DNA of 44,686 nucleotides from an uncultured Bradyrhizobium sp. (lineage in GTDB: Bacteria; Pseudomonadota; Alphaproteobacteria; Rhizobiales; Xanthobacteraceae). A program made the position numbers and the translations under genes. The stretch is from assembly GCF_936943645.1 (NCBI RefSeq), contig NZ_CAKZJO010000024.1, positions 1 to 44,686 of the forward strand, written 5' to 3'. The notes below the pieces were generated by a model. It was not told the DNA's origin. It worked only from the letters and a program-made list of their open reading frames with translations, and did not search any database. This document shows positions 24,970 to 33,225 of the stretch, piece by piece. The first letter of the stretch is position 1; the number at the start of each line of letters is the position of its first letter.

Positions 24970-26109
24970 TTACCTCTCGTTCGTAAACACGATCGTGCCA
25001 CTGGCGGCGAACATGCCGCCGACGCCGTGACACACCGAAATCTTCGCGTTCGGCACCTGCGCCGGCGCGATGCCGCGCATCTGGCGCACGCTCTCCTGCA
25101 GCGCATACATGCCGTACATGCCGGAGTGCATGTAGGAGAGTCCGCCGCCATTGGTGTTGAGCGGCAGCTTGCCGCCGGGCCGCGTGTTGCCGTCCGCGAT
25201 GAATTGTCCGGTCTCCTCATGCGGCATGAAGCCGAGATCGCCGAGGCCGAACAGCGGCAGATGCGCGAACGCGTCGTAGATCATGAGATGGTCAACGTCC
25301 TTGTGGGCGATGCCGGCTTCCTTGAACGCCAGCGGCCCCGCGGTCTTGAACGCGCGCGAGGAGTTGAAGGTCTCCATCTGGCTGACCATCGGCGTTTCAA
25401 CGCTCTCGCCGGTGCCCATGATGTAGACGGGCTTCCTCGGAAAATCCCTGGCGCGGTCGGCCGAGGTCAGGATCAGCGCGCCGCCGCCGTCGGTGACGAG
25501 GCAGCACTGCAGCAGCCGGAACGGATAGGCGATCATGCGCGAATTGAGGACGTCGGCGACCGTAATCGGGTCCTTCATCATCGCCCGCGGATTCTTCGCC
25601 GCCCATTCGCGCTGCACGACTGCGACCGAGGCGAGCTGCTCATGCGTGATGCCGTAGGTCTTCATGAAGCGCAGCACGGGGATCGGGAACATGCTGGGCG
25701 GGCCGTAGACACCATAGGGCGCCTCGAACTGGCCGTTGAGACTGTCCGCCGGCGTCGAGCGCGGCAGCTTGCCGATCATCGACTTGCCGCTCTCGGCATG
25801 GGTGATCAGCTCGGTCTTGCACAGGCCGGCCTCGATCGCCGCCGCGGCGTGGCGGACGTGCAGCATGAACGAGCAGCCGCCGACCGAGGTGCCGTCCACC
25901 CAGGTCGGCTTGATGCCGAGATAGTGGCAGACCTGCTGCGGCGTTTCGACCGCGGTGGCAAAGCCGTCGATGTCGGACAGCTTCAGGCCGGCGTCCGCAA
26001 TGGCGTTAAGTGCGGCATCGGCGTGGAGCTGAAGCTGCGACATATTGGGGATGATACCGAGCTCGGTGGTCTCGGCCGCGCCGACGACGGCAACCTGATT
26101 CCTGCGCAT
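24970..26109 (-). CDS. thiolase-fold protein of the SCP2/Ltp2 (lipid-transfer) type
   Basis: 379 residues, thiolase superfamily. At the N-terminal catalytic site the usual Cys-[AS]-[SA]-Gly is replaced by SVGGCSFM, with Cys79 one place off, while the C-terminal CHGVGGMFAASG keeps His361. LSYMHSGMYGMYALQESVRQM and YDAFAHLPLFGLGDLGF are typical of Ltp-type proteins. Members that pair with a DUF35 partner, such as Ltp2-ChsH2 of steroid degraders, are retro-aldolases and not thiolases. The DUF35 gene lies 3 bases upstream, so an aldolase complex is possible; thiolytic cleavage is the alternative. Start ATG at 26107-26109. The SDR gene follows 5 bases downstream. Confidence 0.88.
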   Translation of the reverse strand: MRRNQVAVVGAAETTELGIIPNMSQLQLHADAALNAIADAGLKLSDIDGFATAVETPQQVCHYLGIKPTWVDGTSVGGCSFMLHVRHAAAAIEAGLCKTELITHAESGKSMIGKLPRSTPADSLNGQFEAPYGVYGPPSMFPIPVLRFMKTYGITHEQLASVAVVQREWAAKNPRAMMKDPITVADVLNSRMIAYPFRLLQCCLVTDGGGALILTSADRARDFPRKPVYIMGTGESVETPMVSQMETFNSSRAFKTAGPLAFKEAGIAHKDVDHLMIYDAFAHLPLFGLGDLGFMPHEETGQFIADGNTRPGGKLPLNTNGGGLSYMHSGMYGMYALQESVRQMRGIAPAQVPNAKISVCHGVGGMFAASGTIVFTNER

Positions 26110-26112
26110 GCC

Positions 26113-26526
26113 TTACCCCTTCGCCGGACGGAACACGGGGAGGGTGATCTTGTCGTCGAGCGCCTCGAAAGCCACCTCGAGCTTCATGTCGAGCTCGAGC
26201 GCCTCGGGCGTCTGCGGGCAATCGATGATGTTGCTCATCATCCGCGGGCCCTCGTCGAGCTCGACCACGGCGATCGCGTAAGGCGGCGTGAAGCCGGGCG
26301 CGGCGGGGCGGTGGTTGATGACGTAGCTGTAGAGGAAACCCTTGCCGCTCGCCTTGAAGACCGAAACCTTGCGCGAGGCGCAGGACGGGCAGAACGGGCG
26401 CGGCGGGAAGTAGACATGCGCGCAGGCGTCGCAGCGCTGCAGGCGCAATTCGCCGGCTTTGGTGCCGTCCCAGAAATGCTGGGTCTCCGGCGTCGGTTTC
26501 GGTCGCGCGCGCTGCGGTTCGGCCAT
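26113..26526 (-). CDS. DUF35 zinc-ribbon/OB-fold acyl-CoA-binding protein
   Basis: 137 residues. The N-terminal rubredoxin-like zinc ribbon has Cys32, Cys35, Cys46 and Cys49 (CDAC ... CPSC) and is followed by an OB fold with SYVINHRPAAPGF and PYAIAVVELDEGPR. DUF35 proteins bind acyl-CoA and act as obligate partners of thiolase-fold enzymes; the thiolase-like gene starts 3 bases after its stop. Start ATG at 26524-26526, with a GGGAGGGC site 10 bases ahead; a longer start at 26595 adds 23 residues without family similarity. It heads the DUF35-thiolase-SDR operon and is divergent from the amidase gene. Confidence 0.88.
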   Translation of the reverse strand: MAEPQRARPKPTPETQHFWDGTKAGELRLQRCDACAHVYFPPRPFCPSCASRKVSVFKASGKGFLYSYVINHRPAAPGFTPPYAIAVVELDEGPRMMSNIIDCPQTPEALELDMKLEVAFEALDDKITLPVFRPAKG

Positions 26527-26704
26527 CTCGAAAAGCCCTCCCAAACGGCAGGCTTCACGCCCGCCTGTTTCGATCTTGATGCGACAATCGACCATGGTGC
26601 GTCAACGGTCCAGCAATACGCATGCATGCCATCATGCGCACAATGCTTGTGTCGAACTGAGCCAGCGCTATAGATTGCGCGCGCCAATATTCCGTGAGAC
26701 AGAC

Positions 26705-28054
26705 ATGCCCGATTTTCCGACACTGGCGAAGCTCGCCGAAGACCTCGAAAGCGGCCGCACCACCTCCCGTAAGCTGGTCGAGGCCTGCATCGCCAGGATC
26801 GCCGATCCCGCGGGCGAAGGGCAGCGCACCTTCATCCATGTCGACAAGGACGCCGCGCTCGCGGCCGCCGACGCGATGGATGCCTTGCGCAAGGTCAAGG
26901 CGGCGCCGTCGCGCTATGCCGGCATCCCCGTCTCGATCAAGGACCTGTTCGACATCAAGGGCCAGGTGACGCGCGCCGGCTCCCGCGCCCTCGACGATTC
27001 CCCGCCGGCCGAGCAGGATGCTGCGACGGTGGCGCGGCTGCGCAAGGCCGGCTTCGTCGTGATCGGCCGCACCAACATGACCGAGTTCGCCTATTCCGGC
27101 ATCGGCATCAATCCGCATTACGGCACGCCGAAGGGCGCCTGGAACCGGGCCGAGGGGCACGTGCCCGGCGGCTCGTCCTCGGGCGCGGCGGTCTCCGTGC
27201 TCGACGGCATGGCGCATGCCGGGCTCGGCACCGACACCGGCGGCTCGTGCCGGATTCCGGCGGCCTATAACGGCATCGTCGGCTACAAGCCGACACAGCG
27301 GCGCGTGCCGCTTGACGGCTCGGTGCCGCTGTCGTTCTCGCTCGACAGCATCGGCCCGCTGGCGCGATCGGTCAGCTGCTGTGCCATACTCGACGCTGTG
27401 CTTGCGAACGAGCCGGTCACGGCGCTGAAGCCGCGCCCGGTGAAGGGCATGCGACTCGCCGTGCCGACCACGATCGCGCTCGACGATCTCGACCCAGAAG
27501 TCTCCGAGACGTTCGAGCGCGCGCTGAAATCGCTCGCCGATCACGGTGCCATCATCGAACGCATCGAGATGGCGGAATTCCACGATATCGGCCCGATGAA
27601 CGCCAAGGGCGGCTTTGCCGCGTCCGAGAGCTATGCCTGGCATCGCTATCTCATCACTGCGAAGGGCGACGTCTACGATCCCCGCGTCTCCGTCCGCATC
27701 ATGCGCGGCGAAGCGCAGAGCGCGGCCGACTACATCGATCTCCTCAACGAGCGCCGCTCGCTGATCGCCCGCGTCAACGCCCGCATCGCGCCCTATGACG
27801 CGCTGGTGCTGCCGACCACCGCCAACACGCCGCCGAAGATCTCGGATTTGGCGGACGACAAGGCCTTCACCACGCAGAACCTGCGCGCTCTGCGCAACTG
27901 CACCCTCATCAACATGATCGACGGCTGCGCCATCTCGATCCCTGCGCATCGCCAGGGCGACGTTCCCGTCGGCCTGATGCTGGCGGGCGCGGGCGGCTCG
28001 GATCGTCGTATCTTTGAACTTGCTGCCGGCATGGAGGCCGTCATTCGTGTTTGA
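26705..28054 (+). CDS. amidase (amidase signature family)
   Basis: 449 residues. The Ser-cisSer-Lys triad is complete: Lys79 in VSIKDLFD, the cis-Ser in PGGSSSGAA (157-158) and nucleophile Ser181 in TDTGGSCRIPA. PHYGTPKGAWN and the C-terminal PTTANTPPKI are typical of free-standing amidases; there are no GatB or GatC genes nearby, so it is not a tRNA amidotransferase subunit. It should hydrolyse a small amide or related C-N bond in the cytosol. Start ATG at 26705; upstream frame lacks similarity. Its stop overlaps the DUF2848 start by 8 bases, so the two are co-translated and probably act in one pathway. Confidence 0.9.
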   Translation: MPDFPTLAKLAEDLESGRTTSRKLVEACIARIADPAGEGQRTFIHVDKDAALAAADAMDALRKVKAAPSRYAGIPVSIKDLFDIKGQVTRAGSRALDDSPPAEQDAATVARLRKAGFVVIGRTNMTEFAYSGIGINPHYGTPKGAWNRAEGHVPGGSSSGAAVSVLDGMAHAGLGTDTGGSCRIPAAYNGIVGYKPTQRRVPLDGSVPLSFSLDSIGPLARSVSCCAILDAVLANEPVTALKPRPVKGMRLAVPTTIALDDLDPEVSETFERALKSLADHGAIIERIEMAEFHDIGPMNAKGGFAASESYAWHRYLITAKGDVYDPRVSVRIMRGEAQSAADYIDLLNERRSLIARVNARIAPYDALVLPTTANTPPKISDLADDKAFTTQNLRALRNCTLINMIDGCAISIPAHRQGDVPVGLMLAGAGGSDRRIFELAAGMEAVIRV

Positions 28055-28733
28055 TCTCACTTTCACCGTCGACGCCCAGGACACCACCACGCCGCTGACG
28101 CTCGCGATCGACCAGATGGTCATCGCCGGCTGGACCGGCCGCGATCCCGTCGCGCGCGACAAGCACATCAAGGAGCTCGAGGAGATGGGCATCGCCCCGC
28201 CGGCCTCGACGCCGATCTACTATCGCGGTGCGGCGCGACGGCTGACCCAGGAGGACAGTATCGAATGCACCGGCGGTGACTCCAGTGGCGAAGTCGAGTT
28301 CGTGCTGATCGGCTGGCAGGGCCGCATCTTCGTCGGCTGCGGCTCCGACCACACCGACCGCAAGGTCGAGGCCTACAATGTCACGGTCTCCAAGCAGATG
28401 TGCGACAAGCCGGTTGCCTCGACACTGTGGGAGCTCGAGGACGTCATCGGCCATTGGGACAGGATGATCCTGCGCTCCTACGCCACCATCAAGGGCGAGC
28501 GCGTGCTCTACCAGGAGGGCACGCTCGACGCGATGCTGCCGGTCAAGGACCTGATCGCGCGCGGTTTCGACGGCGGTAAATTCCCCGACGGCTGCGCCAT
28601 GTTCGGCGGTACGTTCGCGGCCAAAGGCGGCATCCGCCCGGCGGAACGGTTCGACTTCGAGCTTGAGGATCCCGTGCTGAAGCGCACGATCAGGCACGGC
28701 TACGACGTGGTGACACTGCCGGTCAGGGGCTGA
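28047..28733 (+). CDS. DUF2848 family protein
   Basis: 228 residues, soluble. I recognise the pattern LAIDQMVIAGWTGRD near the N-terminus, PPASTPIYYRGAARRLT, and GCGSDHTDRKVEAYNVTVSKQ in the middle as DUF2848. The function is not known. It is often next to an amidase, as here, which suggests it handles the acid or carbamoyl product. Start GTG at 28047 is chosen because GGAGG lies 9 bases ahead of it within the amidase coding end; it overlaps the amidase stop by 8 bases. A GTG or longer start would not change the core. A family C hairpin element follows 13 bases after the stop. Confidence 0.82.
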   Translation: MFDLTFTVDAQDTTTPLTLAIDQMVIAGWTGRDPVARDKHIKELEEMGIAPPASTPIYYRGAARRLTQEDSIECTGGDSSGEVEFVLIGWQGRIFVGCGSDHTDRKVEAYNVTVSKQMCDKPVASTLWELEDVIGHWDRMILRSYATIKGERVLYQEGTLDAMLPVKDLIARGFDGGKFPDGCAMFGGTFAAKGGIRPAERFDFELEDPVLKRTIRHGYDVVTLPVRG

Positions 28734-28745
28734 GGCCTCTCCTCC

Positions 28746-28830
28746 GTCATTGCGAGCGCAGCGAAGCAATCCAGACTGGTTCCGCGGAGGGATCCTGGAT
28801 TGCTTCGTCGCAAGGGCTCCTCGCAATGAC
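28746..28830. repeat. palindromic element, family C (copy 2)
   Basis: Arms gtcattgcgagcgcagcgaa and the right side ending in gctcctcgcaatgac are inverted, but the right arm carries a small change relative to the perfect copy at 6738-6817. It begins 12 bases after the DUF2848 stop and may separate that operon from the oxygenase-alkB operon. Confidence 0.85.
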
Positions 28831-28890
28831 GGGGAGATCGTCATCGGAAATCGGGTGGCGGCGCGAACGTCCGGGCGCGAAGGTGATTGC

Positions 28891-29634
28891 ATGACAATGA
28901 CCCTGCGAAAATCAGCGCATTCCGCCGCCGACCTCGCCGCCCACGTCGACACCCTCGACTGGCCCGAAATCACCGCCGAGCTCGACTCCCAGGGCTGCGC
29001 CGTCCTCAAGGGCCTGCTGACGCCGGATCAGTGCCGCGCCATTGCTGCGCTCTATCCTGACGATGCCGGCTTCCGCAGCCGTATCGTCATGGGCCGCCAC
29101 GGCTTTGGCCGCGGCGAATACAAGTACTTTTCCTATCCGCTGCCTGACCTGATCGCGCAGCTCCGTCCGGCGCTGTACGCCCATCTGCAAGGCGTCGCCA
29201 ACCGCTGGAACGAGGCGATGGGCATCGACATCCGCTATCCCGCCGCACATGCAGCCTTCCTGAAGCGCTGTCATGAGGCAGGCCAGGCCCGGCCGACGCC
29301 GCTGCTGCTGCAATACGAGGCGGGCGACTACAACTGCCTGCACCAGGACCTCTATGGCGAGCACGTGTTCCCGCTCCAGGTCGCGATCCTGCTGTCCGAG
29401 CCGGGCCGGGATTTCACGGGCGGCGAATTCGTGCTGACGGAGCAGCGCCCGCGCATGCAGTCCCGCGCCGAAGTGGTTCCGCTCATGCAGGGTGACGCAG
29501 TGGCTTTTGCCGTGCATCACCGCCCGGTGCAGGGGACACGCGGCACCTACCGGGTTAATCTGCGCCATGGCGTCAGTCGGATTCGCTCCGGCCAGCGCCA
29601 CACGCTGGGTGTGATCTTTCATGATGCCAAATGA
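28891..29634 (+). CDS. 2-oxoglutarate/Fe(II)-dependent oxygenase next to alkB
   Basis: 247 residues. The double-stranded beta-helix core has the metal motif HQD (His151, Asp153) in NCLHQDLYGEHVFPLQ, a distal His at 209-210 (AVHHRPVQG) and Arg236 (RHTLGVIF), the usual ligand for the 2-oxoglutarate carboxylate. It should therefore hydroxylate or demethylate a substrate with O2 and 2-oxoglutarate. It is not an AlkB-type protein: the AlkB nucleotide lid is missing. Start ATG at 28891, possibly 28897; the preceding AAGGTGATTGC is a modest ribosome site. Its stop TGA is followed at once by the GTG of alkB, so the two are coupled. A protein or nucleic-acid repair substrate is plausible from context only. 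Confidence 0.87.
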   Translation: MTMTLRKSAHSAADLAAHVDTLDWPEITAELDSQGCAVLKGLLTPDQCRAIAALYPDDAGFRSRIVMGRHGFGRGEYKYFSYPLPDLIAQLRPALYAHLQGVANRWNEAMGIDIRYPAAHAAFLKRCHEAGQARPTPLLLQYEAGDYNCLHQDLYGEHVFPLQVAILLSEPGRDFTGGEFVLTEQRPRMQSRAEVVPLMQGDAVAFAVHHRPVQGTRGTYRVNLRHGVSRIRSGQRHTLGVIFHDAK

Positions 29635-30297
29635 GTGCTGCGATTGACGGCTGATCTGTTCGACTCGGTTGCCGAGGTACAGCCGTCGCGCGAGGAGATC
29701 GCCGACGGTGCCGTCCTGCTGCGCGGCTTCGTCAGGCCGATCGAGAGCGAGCTGATCGAAGCCGTGCGCGCCATCGTGGCGCAGTCGCCGTTCCGGCGGA
29801 TGACGACGCCCGGCGGCCATCTGATGTCGGTGGCCATGACCAATTGCGGCGAGCGCGGCTGGATCACCGATCACACCGGCTATCGCTACGATCCCATTGA
29901 TCCCCGCACCGGCGCGCCATGGCCCGCGATGCCGCCGGTGTTGCGTGATCTGGCCTTGCGCGCGGCGGAGCAGGGCGGCTTCCGCGGCTTTGCGCCGGAT
30001 GCCTGCCTCGTCAACCGCTACGAGCCCGGCACGCGACTGTCGCTGCACCAGGACAAGGACGAGCTGGACTATTCGGCGCCGATCGTCTCGGTCTCGCTCG
30101 GCCTGCCCGCGACCTTCCTGTTCGGCGGCCTGGCACGCAGCGACAAGCCGCGCCGCTTCCGCCTGGTGCATGGCGACGTCGTGGTCTGGGGCGGCCCGTG
30201 GCGGCTGGCCTATCACGGTGTGGCGCCGCTTGCCGATGGCGAGCATCCACTGCTCGGGGCAAAGCGCATCAATTTGACCTTCCGCAGAACGCGCTAA
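29635..30297 (+). CDS. alkB: AlkB-type alkylated-DNA/RNA dioxygenase
   Basis: 220 residues, close to the 216 of E. coli AlkB. It has LSLHQDKDEL with His138 and Asp140, the distal His194 in RLAYHGVAPL, and the closing RINLTFRRTR (Arg211 to Arg217), matching the 2-oxoglutarate and metal sites of AlkB. It directly reverses 1-methyladenine and 3-methylcytosine by oxidative demethylation. Start GTG at 29635 immediately follows the TGA of the oxygenase gene; no good ribosome site is visible, so it depends on coupling; a TTG at 29644 is the alternative. No ada gene is adjacent, so induction by alkylation is not indicated by context. Confidence 0.95.
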   Translation: MLRLTADLFDSVAEVQPSREEIADGAVLLRGFVRPIESELIEAVRAIVAQSPFRRMTTPGGHLMSVAMTNCGERGWITDHTGYRYDPIDPRTGAPWPAMPPVLRDLALRAAEQGGFRGFAPDACLVNRYEPGTRLSLHQDKDELDYSAPIVSVSLGLPATFLFGGLARSDKPRRFRLVHGDVVVWGGPWRLAYHGVAPLADGEHPLLGAKRINLTFRRTR

Positions 30298-30352
30298 CGC
30301 GTTTCCTCGCCCGCTTCGCTCGTCTAAGCTCCCGCACCGGGGAGGCGGCGAC

Positions 30353-31594
30353 ATGACGATCACTGAGCAAACGGCCAATGCCGGGACGGCCAATCGCACC
30401 GGCCTTTATCTGGCCGCGCTGCAACTGGTGTTCACGCTGGGCTGGACCACTTATGTCATCTACCTGCCGAAGCTCGCCGCCGAGGTCGGCATCGCGCCGT
30501 CAGCCGTCATCCTCATCCTGATGCTGGATCAGGCGATTTTCACCATGGCCGATACTGCAATGGGCATCGCGGCCGACAGGATTGCGCCCCATGTCGGCAG
30601 GCTCGGCCTGTTCGTCGGGCTCGTCGCTGCGATCTCGTGCGCTGCGTTTGTCGCGCTGCCGTTCGTGGCCGGGGCCGGCGCGGCGGCACAGGGCTGGTTC
30701 ATCGCATTGATCGTGGTGTGGTCGGTCACGTCCTCGGCGCTGCGCGCACCGCCGCTGACCTTGCTCGGCAAATACCGCGCCAAGCCGCAGGTGCCGTTCC
30801 TCGCGGCGCTGGCGATGCTCGGCTACGGCATTGCCGGCGCGGTCTCGCCCTATCTCGGCGTCGTGCTGCGCGAGCACGATGCGCGGCTGCCCTTTGTCAT
30901 CTCCAGCGTGGTGCTGCTGCTCACGGCGCTCGGGCTGTCGCGCATCGAGCACGACGTGGCGCGCGACACCGTGCCGCCGAGGCCGGACGAAGCCGCAAAG
31001 CCGCTCGGTCTCGTCCCGATCGCCTTCATCGTCGCGATGGTCGCGCTCGCGCTCGGCTACCAGTTGCACTTTGCCATGAACAGCGCACCGTCTTACTTGC
31101 GATTCGCCGCACCCGGCGAGCTACAATGGCTGATGCCGGTGTTCTGGATCGGATTCAACATCGCGATGTTTCCGGCGAGCCTCGTCGTCAAGCATCGCGG
31201 CGGCCTGATCGTGATGGGCGCGGCCGGACTGCTCGGCGCGGTCGCGATCGCGGCGGCCGAGCTTGCCGGCAGCCTCAACACCTTGATCGCCGCGCAATTC
31301 CTCGCCGGCGCCGCCTGGGGCTGCATGCTGATGAGTGCGATCTCGGCCGCGCTTGCAATCGGCTCGACTGGCGCGGAAGGCAAGGTCACGGGCCTCGTGT
31401 TCTCCGCACTCGCGCTCGGCACCTTCGCGCGAATGGCGGCCGTCGCCGGCGGCCTGCAGAAGATGCCGGACTACGCACCGCTGCTGCACTGGGCGCCGGT
31501 CGCCTGCTGGTCGGTCGCAGGCGCGGGCCTGCTGGTGATCGCGGCGGCGCGGCTACAGGGCGGTGCTCACCTCAAGGCTTCGGCGGGTGGATGA
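30353..31594 (+). CDS. MFS transporter
   Basis: 413 residues with roughly twelve hydrophobic segments, beginning LYLAALQLVFTLGWTTYVIYLPKLA (about 18-42) and ending in LLVIAAARLQ. The loop DTAMGIAADRIAPHVGRLG (67-85) is the cytoplasmic motif A region of an MFS protein. The substrate is not recognisable. Start ATG has GGGGAGGCGGCGAC upstream. It follows alkB after 55 bases, with no hairpin between, and may share its transcript. The last 23 bases overlap the end of the convergent ThDP-enzyme gene (stop at 31572), so the two transcripts must overlap at their 3' ends. Confidence 0.85.
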   Translation: MTITEQTANAGTANRTGLYLAALQLVFTLGWTTYVIYLPKLAAEVGIAPSAVILILMLDQAIFTMADTAMGIAADRIAPHVGRLGLFVGLVAAISCAAFVALPFVAGAGAAAQGWFIALIVVWSVTSSALRAPPLTLLGKYRAKPQVPFLAALAMLGYGIAGAVSPYLGVVLREHDARLPFVISSVVLLLTALGLSRIEHDVARDTVPPRPDEAAKPLGLVPIAFIVAMVALALGYQLHFAMNSAPSYLRFAAPGELQWLMPVFWIGFNIAMFPASLVVKHRGGLIVMGAAGLLGAVAIAAAELAGSLNTLIAAQFLAGAAWGCMLMSAISAALAIGSTGAEGKVTGLVFSALALGTFARMAAVAGGLQKMPDYAPLLHWAPVACWSVAGAGLLVIAAARLQGGAHLKASAGG

Positions 31595-33200
31595 ACGCCC
31601 ACGGGCTGACTTCCGAGTCCCTGGTCACCTCGACCGAGATCAGATACGGCCCGCCATGGCTGAGCGCCTTCTCCATCGCGGCCTTGAACTGGTCCGGTGC
31701 GGTGACGCGCGCTGCCGCCACGCCGAAGGACTCCGCGAGCTTGACGAAGTCCGGATTGACGAGGTCCGAGGCCACAACGCGGCCGTCGAAACGCTCGCGC
31801 TGGTCGCGGCGGACGTTGCCGTAGGCATTGTTGTTGAACACCAGCGTCACCACGCCGATGTTGAACTGCACCGCAGTGGCAAGCTCCTGCACGCCGAACA
31901 TGAAGCCGCCGTCGCCGGTGATGGCGACCACGGGCTTGTCGGGATTGGCGACCTTGGCGCCAAGCGCGGTCGGGAAGCCCGAGCCGAGCGTGCCCTGATA
32001 GCCTGAGGTGATGAAGGTGCGGGGCTCGTAGACCGGAAAGCCGTACCAGGAGGCGAAGCCGAACTGCGACAATTCATCGGTCACGATCGCGTTCGCCGGT
32101 AGCACCTCACGCAGGATGTTGAGATAGGCCATCTGCGGCTGGATGCGCTGGATCTCGGCTTGCGCGGCGGCAGCGGCCTCGCGGATCTCTCCGCGCCGGC
32201 CATGGCCCTTGGCGTAGCCGGCGCGCTTCACGGCGGCGACGAGGTCGGCGGTGCCGTCCCTGGCGTCGGCGACGATGGCGACATCGGCGGCGAGCCGGCG
32301 CATCTCGGCCGGATCGATGTCGATGCGGATGGATTTGAGGCCGCTCGGCTGATAGGGCCAGCGGAAGCCGGATGCCGGCAGCTCGGCGCGCGTGCCGATC
32401 GCGATCATCAGGTCGGTCTTCGGCCACAGCTTGTAGGCGGCGGCCATGGTGAGGCCGAGCTCGTGCGCGTTGGAGACGATGCCGCGGCCGCTGCGGAAGG
32501 CGACGACCGGCGCGTCGATCATCTCGGCGAGCTCGAGGATTTCCTCGCCCGCCTCCATCGCGCCGCTGCCGACGAAGATCATCGGCGCCTTGCTGGCCTT
32601 GATCAGCGCCGCCGCCTGCTTGACGAGGTCAGGATCGGGTTGCGGGGCGGGCAGCGGCTCCAGCACCTGTGCGGCCGCCGTCGCGGCGCGCTGGGTGAAG
32701 ACATCCCAGGGCATCTCGACCGAGGCCGGGCCGCGCCGCCCCGACATCATCTCCTGGAAGGCGCGCGCGACGACCGTCGGCGCATTGGCGGGATATTCGA
32801 TCCGGTCGGCCCATTTCACGTAAGTGCGTAGCGTCGCGAGCTGGTCCGGCATCTCGTGCAGATGACCGCGGCCCTTGCCCAGAAACTGCGTCGGCACCTG
32901 GCCCGTGACGCACAGCACCGGCTCGTTGCAGCCGAAGGCGGTCAGCAGCGCCGCGCTGGCGTTGAGCACGCCGGGGCCGGGTACGACGCTGAATACGCCA
33001 GGCTTGCCGCTGGAGCGTGCATAGCCGAACGCCATGTAGCCACAGGCCTGCTCGTGCCGCGCGCCGATCACCTTGAGCTGGGCCTGGTGGAAGGCGTCGA
33101 ACAGGCCGTAGACCTGCGCGCCCGGCAGGCCGAACACGGTGTCGACGCCATGGGCGACAAGCCCGCTTACGATCGCTTCGCCGCCGGTGAGGGTGGTCAT
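31572..33200 (-). CDS. thiamine-diphosphate-dependent enzyme (acetolactate synthase-like)
   Basis: 542 residues with the three-domain layout of the acetolactate synthase/decarboxylase superfamily. Glu50 in GARHEQACGYMAFGYAR is the ThDP-activating glutamate, and GDGG...NNNAYG from about residue 427 is the ThDP-Mg binding motif. The middle domain lacks an obvious FAD-specific signature I could confirm. It could be a 2-oxoacid decarboxylase or a carboligase. Start ATG at 33198-33200, 25 bases after the FAH-family gene, with which it forms the distal end of the hpa minus-strand cluster. The pathway makes pyruvate and succinic semialdehyde, so the enzyme may use one of these or an earlier oxo-acid; this is inference. 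The end overlaps the convergent MFS gene. Confidence 0.88.
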   Translation of the reverse strand: MTTLTGGEAIVSGLVAHGVDTVFGLPGAQVYGLFDAFHQAQLKVIGARHEQACGYMAFGYARSSGKPGVFSVVPGPGVLNASAALLTAFGCNEPVLCVTGQVPTQFLGKGRGHLHEMPDQLATLRTYVKWADRIEYPANAPTVVARAFQEMMSGRRGPASVEMPWDVFTQRAATAAAQVLEPLPAPQPDPDLVKQAAALIKASKAPMIFVGSGAMEAGEEILELAEMIDAPVVAFRSGRGIVSNAHELGLTMAAAYKLWPKTDLMIAIGTRAELPASGFRWPYQPSGLKSIRIDIDPAEMRRLAADVAIVADARDGTADLVAAVKRAGYAKGHGRRGEIREAAAAAQAEIQRIQPQMAYLNILREVLPANAIVTDELSQFGFASWYGFPVYEPRTFITSGYQGTLGSGFPTALGAKVANPDKPVVAITGDGGFMFGVQELATAVQFNIGVVTLVFNNNAYGNVRRDQRERFDGRVVASDLVNPDFVKLAESFGVAAARVTAPDQFKAAMEKALSHGGPYLISVEVTRDSEVSPWAFIHPPKP

Positions 33201-33225
33201 TGCATCATTCCACTTCGATTGTTGG

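Noticed and set aside
26705..28054. GatA subunit of the tRNA amidotransferase
   Set aside because: There is no gatB or gatC nearby and the gene is coupled to DUF2848.
26555..28192. Open frame of 545 codons antisense to the amidase gene
   Set aside because: The composition is that of a GC-driven shadow frame, and the amidase on the other strand has an intact catalytic triad.
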